From: Crotalaria pallida
Lineage: Eukaryota; Streptophyta; Magnoliopsida; Fabales; Fabaceae
Length of the DNA: 64,000 nt
Assembly (NCBI GenBank): GCA_037953625.1
Contig: CM075652.1
Coordinates: forward strand, 54,801,501-54,865,500
Direction of reading: 5' to 3'
Positions 58,511 through 64,000 of this stretch are shown here, in pieces. Every line of letters starts with the position of its first letter. Within the stretch, counting starts at the first letter, position 1. Both the position numbers and the translations under genes were made by a program. Under the pieces are notes generated by a model. The model ran no database searches. It saw nothing but the letters and a program-made list of their open reading frames with translations, and was not told the origin of the DNA.

Positions 58511-58900
58511 TCACTTCTTTTTCTTGAGTTTGAGTTGTTTGCTTTTAGCATTGGACTGCTCTCTAGTTTTACGCTTCCTGGTAAGCGCAAACTCTCCGAA
58601 TTTATGGCCGACTTTGCCCTCAGTGATCTTACATCTCACAGTGGTTTTCCCATTGTAAATTTTAACAGTGGTATCCACAAATTCAGGTAAAATCGTAGAC
58701 CTGCGTGACCAGATGGTCTTGTTGTTGAGAAGAGCCTTGTTCTTCTTCATCTTGTGAAGGAAGGCATCGATGAACGCCGGTTTGCGCCACACCGGAGGCG
58801 GCGGCGGCGGCTTCTTGACGATGGCGTTTGCGGTGGCGGCGTTGCCCATTAGTCCTATGAACTGCTTTTGAATAACACTAAGGAATGTTGTAGGTCTCAT
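58511..58900 (-). CDS. RPS19: Mitochondrial ribosomal protein S19, nuclear-encoded, 129 aa
   Basis: Single exon. Residues about 37-112 (VWRKPAFIDAFL, TIWSRRSTILPEFVDTTVKI, RCKITEGKVGHKFGEFALTRKRK) are uS19, closest in wording to plant mitochondrial S19 rather than plastid or cytosolic forms. The first 36 residues (MRPTTFLSVIQKQFIGLMGN... then PPPPPP) have no acidic residues, as expected of a mitochondrial presequence. The C-terminus is a basic KSKQLKLKKKK tail. The protein binds 16S-like rRNA in the small subunit head. In many plants rps19 remains in mitochondrial DNA; here the targeting extension shows functional transfer to the nucleus. A 5'-UTR donor-like ACA|GTAAGTAAG lies upstream near 59010. 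Confidence 0.92.
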   Translation of the reverse strand: MRPTTFLSVIQKQFIGLMGNAATANAIVKKPPPPPPVWRKPAFIDAFLHKMKKNKALLNNKTIWSRRSTILPEFVDTTVKIYNGKTTVRCKITEGKVGHKFGEFALTRKRKTREQSNAKSKQLKLKKKK

Positions 58901-59365
58901 GCCTATTGTTCAAGAACACGATAAAATTGAATTGAATTGAGAATAGAATAGAATCGAATTGAAAATGTGATGAGAGAGTTTGGAAAAAGAGATTCACTTA
59001 CTTACTGTTACTAGTGTATCTTGAAATAGCTTCAGTCAGTGACTCAAGGCATGTTTGTTTGTACGGTTTGGAGAGGGAAAACGAAGCTAACAATCCAGCA
59101 GATTTCAATAAGATAAATTGAACAGAAAAACAAGAGTTCTTCATTTCATAATCAAGAAATTGGTTTGTGCCATTGTTTATTGCTATTGATTTGTTCTCAT
59201 AAAAACTTGACCCTTGTGACATACTATATTAGATTAGGTGTCAAATTATTAAAAAAAAAAGTTTAGCATTGTTATAATAAGCTGAATTTTGTAGCAAGAC
59301 CTATTACAAAACAACAGACTGCAATTTAGTATGTGAGTATGTGGGTTTGTGTAAGAAGAAACATT

Positions 59366-59369
<4 letters not shown>

Positions 59370-59403
<34 letters not shown>
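59370..59403. repeat. AG microsatellite
   Basis: About 16 uninterrupted AG units, roughly 470 bases upstream of the RPS19 start codon. Confidence 0.9.
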
Positions 59404-59405
<2 letters not shown>

Positions 59406-60969
59406 ATATGCAATTAGGGGAGGATGAGATTCCCTCTAAACCAAAAGGTAAAAATGAAAACAGTGAGCAACAAGGCTAAGAAAAGATACAAAGTTGTCAG
59501 CATATCAGTTAGGAAATTCCCCTGAAACATTTTTAACATTCATCTCACTTTCAAATTATTCAAAATTGTATAGCAAAGACTAGCCATAATCATAGTTTCT
59601 TCCCACAAAAATAACAACATTCTGATAATCTAAATAGTATATATAGCTGCACAAAAAAGGTAATTTTTTAGGTGACATAGATCTCCAAAAAAAATCCAAT
59701 AACTGAAAATGCCTTAATAACAAAGTTGAAATAATAAATTAGTTACATATGCTAAATTAATAACATAATCAAAATATACAATTTTCTTGCACATATGTAC
59801 CTGATTCACTTGACCGAATGTGATGTTGTTTAGGTGTGGAGAGTTGGAATCTTAAGCTGCGTCCAAGGTGCTCCAATAGCTGCTAATATGCTACTAACAA
59901 ATCAGTACACGAACCACCCCAATATAATTGCTGTCAATCTGTGCAGAGGATAACTTCAAATCAGATTCCATCAATTTACAGAAGGACACGACATTTTCTA
60001 GTTCCTGATCAACAGACCAGGCTAAGTTAGAATCTCCTAAGTTTCTAATAAAAAAGAGTAAAATTTCATTTCATATGGAGAAAAGTAGAACTTTTATTGA
60101 GTTGATGAATTTCTGTACTATAGCTTTCTCATTAATTGTGTCCATTGTACGAATCGAAATACAAAAAATTCCTTGCATCCAAATTCAAAAAACAATGAAA
60201 ACATGAGTGATACGTAGCTACGTAGCTAGTACTCCTAATTTTAGCTCACAGAAAAAAAATCCCATTATTAGAAGGGAGGTTCGGTTTCAAATTTTAAATT
60301 TCAACCCTAGCAGGAAACATAGAACCAAATCAGTAGAACCAAAATTTTCCTATAGAAAAAGCACCAAGATGAATCATTACCATCTTAAACACACATGAAT
60401 GAGGATACAAGTCCCTTCTAGATGATATGAAATTTGTCTTTCATGTATAATTGTCCTATTATACACTATCAGGATTCCAGGAGACACAAACAAACTGAAC
60501 AACTGATGCAATTTCCAATTATAATCATCACCACCCATTTGACATTGACATAATCTACGAAATAATCTGAGTACTTGACAAAAAGTAAGCCATGGTGTAC
60601 TGCATCTACAAATCTACATCTAAGATAGGAGAATTGATTTCTGATTAAAATTATGCAATACCACTTACTTAGAAGACTGCTAAATTCTTTTACTGGAAAA
60701 AATAACATAATCACTCCAATGGTGAGGCAGGGATACTTTCTTGATTATTGATAGAGTAGAGAATTTAGGCTGAAAAATGAATCAAATTTAAACTCATGTT
60801 CAGGATGATAGGTGAATAACAAACAAACTGGAAGCTAAGTTGTTAGTTGTTACAGTCTCCCAATTGCGCAAGTTTATGATTCAGATTATTCCTTTTATTA
60901 TACAACCTACCAGTAGTGTAAGGAGTACTATATTGCACCAAAACACATAGGATTAAGATATTTTTAACA

Positions 60970-61028
60970 GTAACAACAACCACCACCAAGCCTTTTCCCG
61001 ATAGGAGGGGTTGGCTTCACAAATCAAA
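60970..61028 (-). mobile_element. SINE-like 3' fragment
   Basis: On the minus strand it reads GTGAAGCCAACCCC, then GGGAAAAGGCTTGG and a TGGTTGTTGTTAC tail. This is the wording of a very common plant SINE 3' end with a TTG-type tail. Head and target duplication are not evident. Confidence 0.4.
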
Positions 61029-61586
61029 CAACGTCATAACTCATAATGTCCTAGAATAAATCGTGTCCATATTTTTAACAAGATCAGATTCAGAAATAAG
61101 GACATAAAAAGACCAGACAACTCATAACAAGATGGCAAGAGATAGGGTGATTCATACATTGCCAAAAAAAAAAAAAGAGAATCCGTCTCCTCCTTGTTTG
61201 CCTGAGAAGCAGCAGCACTGGCAGGATCTACAAAGGAGATTCAATCAAAAAGTTTAAATGTGAATGATAAGAACACAAAACAAGTAAAACAATCTTTACT
61301 AAAATAGTTCTAAGATGATTTGGTAAATGAATACACCCTACAAATAATAGCGGTACACACTTTAACATTCATAATATTCAAATCTAAATTCATTAAGCGG
61401 CACACAAATACAAGTTAACATGCATTTTGCCAAGCATTCCTGTGCTTTATTAGCCTCACAGTCACAGATACGCCAGTTACACAGGGATGGTAACTGCCTT
61501 CCAATATCATGTTTTATATTTCGTAAAACATTAGACAAAAGCGGTTTCATCGTGGAGAATGACTAAACAGTAACCACAAATGCTAT

Positions 61587-61960
61587 TTATCCCAAACTAT
61601 TTCCGCCAAATATCATGTTTTCTAGGAGTGCTTCTTGCAGAGACATGAACACGAGCAGTGTGAAAGGGAGTGCCCTGAACGGAGAAAACATAATTTCCAA
61701 GAAAACAAAGTAAAAATTAAAGCTTCCTATAGGAGGAGAATGGAGAAACTCATCGCAGAAAGCAGAGAGAAACTCACCGGAGAATGGCTGTCCCTGTCGC
61801 TGGCGGTGGCAATCGCGGTCGCTGGTGACGGTGGCGTGGTGTGGTGCGGTCGCTGGTGACGGGCTCCCTGGAGAACGGGCGAGAACGAAGGGGAACGAGC
61901 TCACTGGAGGCTTGGCAGAGTGAGGGCTAGGGTTAGAACGTGGATGGAAGATGAGAAACC
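61587..61960 (-). other. Exon-like block, possible 5' end of a small minus-strand gene
   Basis: A GC-rich leader beginning with CTAACCCTAGCCCTC on the minus strand (about 61935) runs into a donor TTCTCCG|GTGAGT at 61778/61777. About 100 bases later, CCGTTCAG|GGCACTC is a plausible acceptor. After it a short open frame reads MSLQEALLENMIFGGNSLG and stops at 61587. The pattern resembles a plant 5' UTR exon plus intron. It could be a short gene, a non-coding transcript, or a distal 5' exon of RPS19, which lies downstream on the same strand. Confidence 0.3.
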
Positions 61961-61990
61961 AAAACTTAGAACGTGGAGACCAAAACTTAA

Positions 61991-62938
61991 GCCCTGTTCG
62001 GGGTTGTTTTAAGTTTTGAGTTTTAAAATTTTAAAAAACTAAAACTAGTTTCTAGTTTTATAATGGTTTCAAATTTTTTGGTTTTTAGTTTTCAAAATTA
62101 ATTTCTAAATTTATAATTTTTATAGCGCTCCTACAATGTTATACACTATCATCTTGTATACTACCACAATAGTTTAATAACAACTTCTGCGTGGTTGTTG
62201 TTATTACTAGTTGAAGGCGGTGGTCGTTGTTATAGTGATTGCAGTTTCGAGTAGTAACTTTTGTGGTGTCGGTTGAAAGAGAGATGGTGGGGGAGGGGGT
62301 GAGGATGTGGTGATGGTGTTAAAAGGTGATAATTGTGACGGACATGGAGGTGGTGGTGGTGGTTGAGGTGGTAGTGATGTTGCGATGATGGTGGTGGTCA
62401 TGCGAGGACAATAGTGATTGGGGTGGTCACTATGGTGGTGGTCCAAGTGGTGATGATAGTTGTTGGGTGGTGGTTGTCCGAATAGTGATGATGGTGATAC
62501 AAGGATGGGCAATGGTAGTAGGTGAGAATGTAGTTATGGTTGGGGTGGCTATAATAAGGTGAGGGTGGTGGTTGGAGTTTAGACGTTACAATGGTGTTAG
62601 TTGGATGATAGTCATAGTGGTAGCAGTGACCATAATGGTTATGGTAGTGGGAGGAGTGATGATGACGGCGGTGGTGGTGGTGGTGGTGGTGGTTGAATAA
62701 ATGAGTGATGACGGTGGTGGTGGTGATTGAATGATGCAAAAGATGATCAGATGATATAAGTTTGCAACTCAAAACTGAAATTATAAAACCATTATTTGTT
62801 GTTTTGAAAATAGAGATGAAATTGTTCTGAAAATGAGTAAAAAACCATTTCAGCACCAATTTTGCCAAACAGGTTTTGTTTTGAAAATACACTTTCGAAA
62901 CCAAAAACCATAAACTGGCAACCACCCCGAACGGAGCC
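61991..62938. mobile_element. Harbinger/Tourist-like element filled with low-complexity DNA, 948 bp
   Basis: Termini GCCCTGTTCGGGGTTG and, inverted, GGCTCCGTTCGGGGTGG, flanked by TAA (61988-61990 and 62939-62941). Subterminal AAACTAAAAAC-type words occur on both sides. The central 470 bp (about 62270-62740) is an irregular GGTGGT/GATGGT/GTGATG tract giving stop-free frames on the minus strand (His/Pro/Thr-rich), which I do not regard as genes. Confidence 0.6.
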
Positions 62939-63747
62939 TAAGAAAGTGAGGCCTGTTTGCTTTTTTCTTAAAAAAAATAAAAAATTAAAATATAAATAAA
63001 AACACAAATATCAAAATGGTATTTTCGGATTCTTTTGAAATTGGTCATGGCCTTACAACAAAAGTGATTATGGTCCTATATTTACAAAACAGTTTGGTTT
63101 TAATCTCGATCACATACCCAAGACGTACCCCATGCGTACCTGCACCTGATACGTATCCGGTGCAGGTACGAGCCGTAAAATAGAGTATCCGTACAACAAA
63201 GGCAATAAGCAAAGGATGATTTCCAATGTAACTAATAACTATAAGGGTTTTTTTTTTAAAAGTTCTCTTAGTGGGAAAAAAACATCACAAATCCCTTTTT
63301 AATCTTTTCAAGAGTTTTTTTTTTTTTTACACCTATGAAGCTAGTAACAATGCACCATAGAATGCAGGCTCAATCCTGGCCTATTTTGGGCCCTTCGGTG
63401 AAAAAAATTGGACCCCTAATTCATAATTTTTTTTATTAAAATTAAAGTTTTTTTAATCTTAATCTTTGGGGTTAAGGATAAATATAGAGTGTTTTGATTC
63501 TTTTAGTGCAACATGTTAACTAGTAGGTACTCAAACCATGAGGTATAATAGAAATTCTTATTTATATTTTTAGAGTAGTTACATGATTTAATCAAAACAC
63601 AAACATGGTCTATAAAAAAATATTTTACCCAAATAATAACTTATAGAATGCAGATAAGAAAGTTATACCAGATTAACATAGAGTAGCAGGAACATCGAGA
63701 GAAAATTAAATTATTCATTTAAAATATTTGTATAGTAAATAATATGT
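62939..63747. other. AT-rich intergenic DNA
   Basis: No coding sequence. Near 63130-63180 an imperfect inverted repeat built from TACCTGCACC and GGTGCAGGTA is visible. Confidence 0.4.
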
Positions 63748-63850
63748 TATTATCTAGCCAAGTGGTTCGTTGGTGCCTTAAAGTATTTTCAAAGGATCAT
63801 TGTTCGAATCTTGTCTACAACATGTTATTTAATTTTTTTTATTTTTAAAA
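63748..63850 (+). mobile_element. tRNA-derived SINE or tRNA relic
   Basis: TAGCCAAGTGG at 63755-63765 is a perfect A box and TGTTCGAATCT at 63801-63811 matches 9 of 11 B-box positions, about 35 bases apart. The stretch resembles a tRNA-Leu/Ser head (AGCCAAGTGGTTCGTTGGTGCC) but lacks a matching acceptor stem. No target duplication found. Confidence 0.5.
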
Positions 63851-64000
63851 TTCTACTAAAGATTTAGAAAAATATTTTTTAGGGAAATAACTTTCCAACG
63901 AATAATTCCGTCGGAGAAAATGAAGTCGCCGCCTTATGTTCTCTAGTCACTTTAGGTTTAGTGCTACTGTGCTGGTTATGCTTTTTTTTTTTTTGGTCCG

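Larger units (their letters stand above)
58901..61586. other. Upstream region of RPS19, mostly non-coding
   Basis: Contains an AG microsatellite and a SINE-like fragment (both listed). A minus-strand exon-like block near 61170-61229 (acceptor TTTGTAG|ATCC, reading DPASAAASQANKEETDS) cannot be linked to a start or stop. No other coding signal seen. Confidence 0.4.

Noticed and set aside
58998..59222. 74-codon frame upstream of RPS19
   Set aside because: No similarity recognised and it overlaps a probable 5' UTR/promoter region of RPS19; too little support for a gene.
60207..60398. 63-codon frame on the plus strand
   Set aside because: Short, unrecognised, composition equal to intergenic DNA.
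62207..62925. His/Pro/Thr-rich open frames on the minus strand
   Set aside because: Same composition effect inside the low-complexity core of the Harbinger-like element.

Overview
This window is nuclear DNA from a flowering plant, most likely a legume (Fabaceae). The evidence is spliced genes with GT-AG introns, AT-rich intergenic DNA, plant transposon families of every major class, a MULE transposase with the PB1-like N-terminal domain I associate with legume genomes, and a nuclear copy of the mitochondrial ribosomal gene rps19. There are no operons. The genus cannot be fixed from sequence alone.

Host genes, left to right: an unrecognised lysine/arginine-rich 230-aa protein (minus, 223-1722, three exons); a NECAP-type clathrin-coat adaptor protein (plus, 8664-11279, three exons); the CSB/ERCC6-type SNF2 ATPase CHR8 (minus, 13990-20418, seven exons, 1218 aa), tail-to-tail with NECAP; a soluble ABC-type ATPase of the ABCI19/20/21 group (plus, 49906-52488, five exons, 300 aa); and nuclear-encoded mitochondrial RPS19 (minus, 58511-58900). 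All splice junctions I give were checked for phase by hand. These genes work in unrelated processes (endocytosis, transcription-coupled repair, ABC ATPase, mitochondrial translation) and show no functional grouping.

About half of the window is mobile DNA. From 1.86 to 8 kb there is a degenerate 1.28-kb tandem duplication, two SINEs, two MITEs and a retroposed mRNA-like insert. From 20.8 to 22.2 kb a fold-back MULE-type element lies upstream of CHR8. From 22,353 to 34,181 there is one 11.8-kb Mutator-like element with long TIRs and a 9-bp duplication. It carries a decayed GRF zinc-finger gene and a broken PB1-domain transposase, and was itself hit by a gag-only Ty3/gypsy retrotransposon with 2.87-kb LTRs (23,307-28,197), a 4,025-bp CACTA element (29,421-33,445) and a SINE (33,924-34,090). 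From 34,472 to 48,493 there is a 14-kb Ty1/copia element on the minus strand with Sirevirus-like traits: an extra third ORF, several polypurine tracts and palindrome-rich LTRs. Two related solo LTRs in opposite orientation sit inside its gag and pol. To the right lie a copia pol relic, more MITEs and a low-complexity Harbinger-type element.

The most notable signals are non-coding. Three LTR families here each carry many copies of their own perfect palindrome (CTAACCGGTTAG, ACTCGAGT, TTAATCGATTAA), usually in pairs 15-40 nt apart. The copia-type LTRs also share a G/C-run hairpin next to the primer-binding-site end whose stem changes in a compensatory way between copies. A 344-bp MITE at 13.2-13.6 kb consists largely of five CTCGCTGA-type hairpins.
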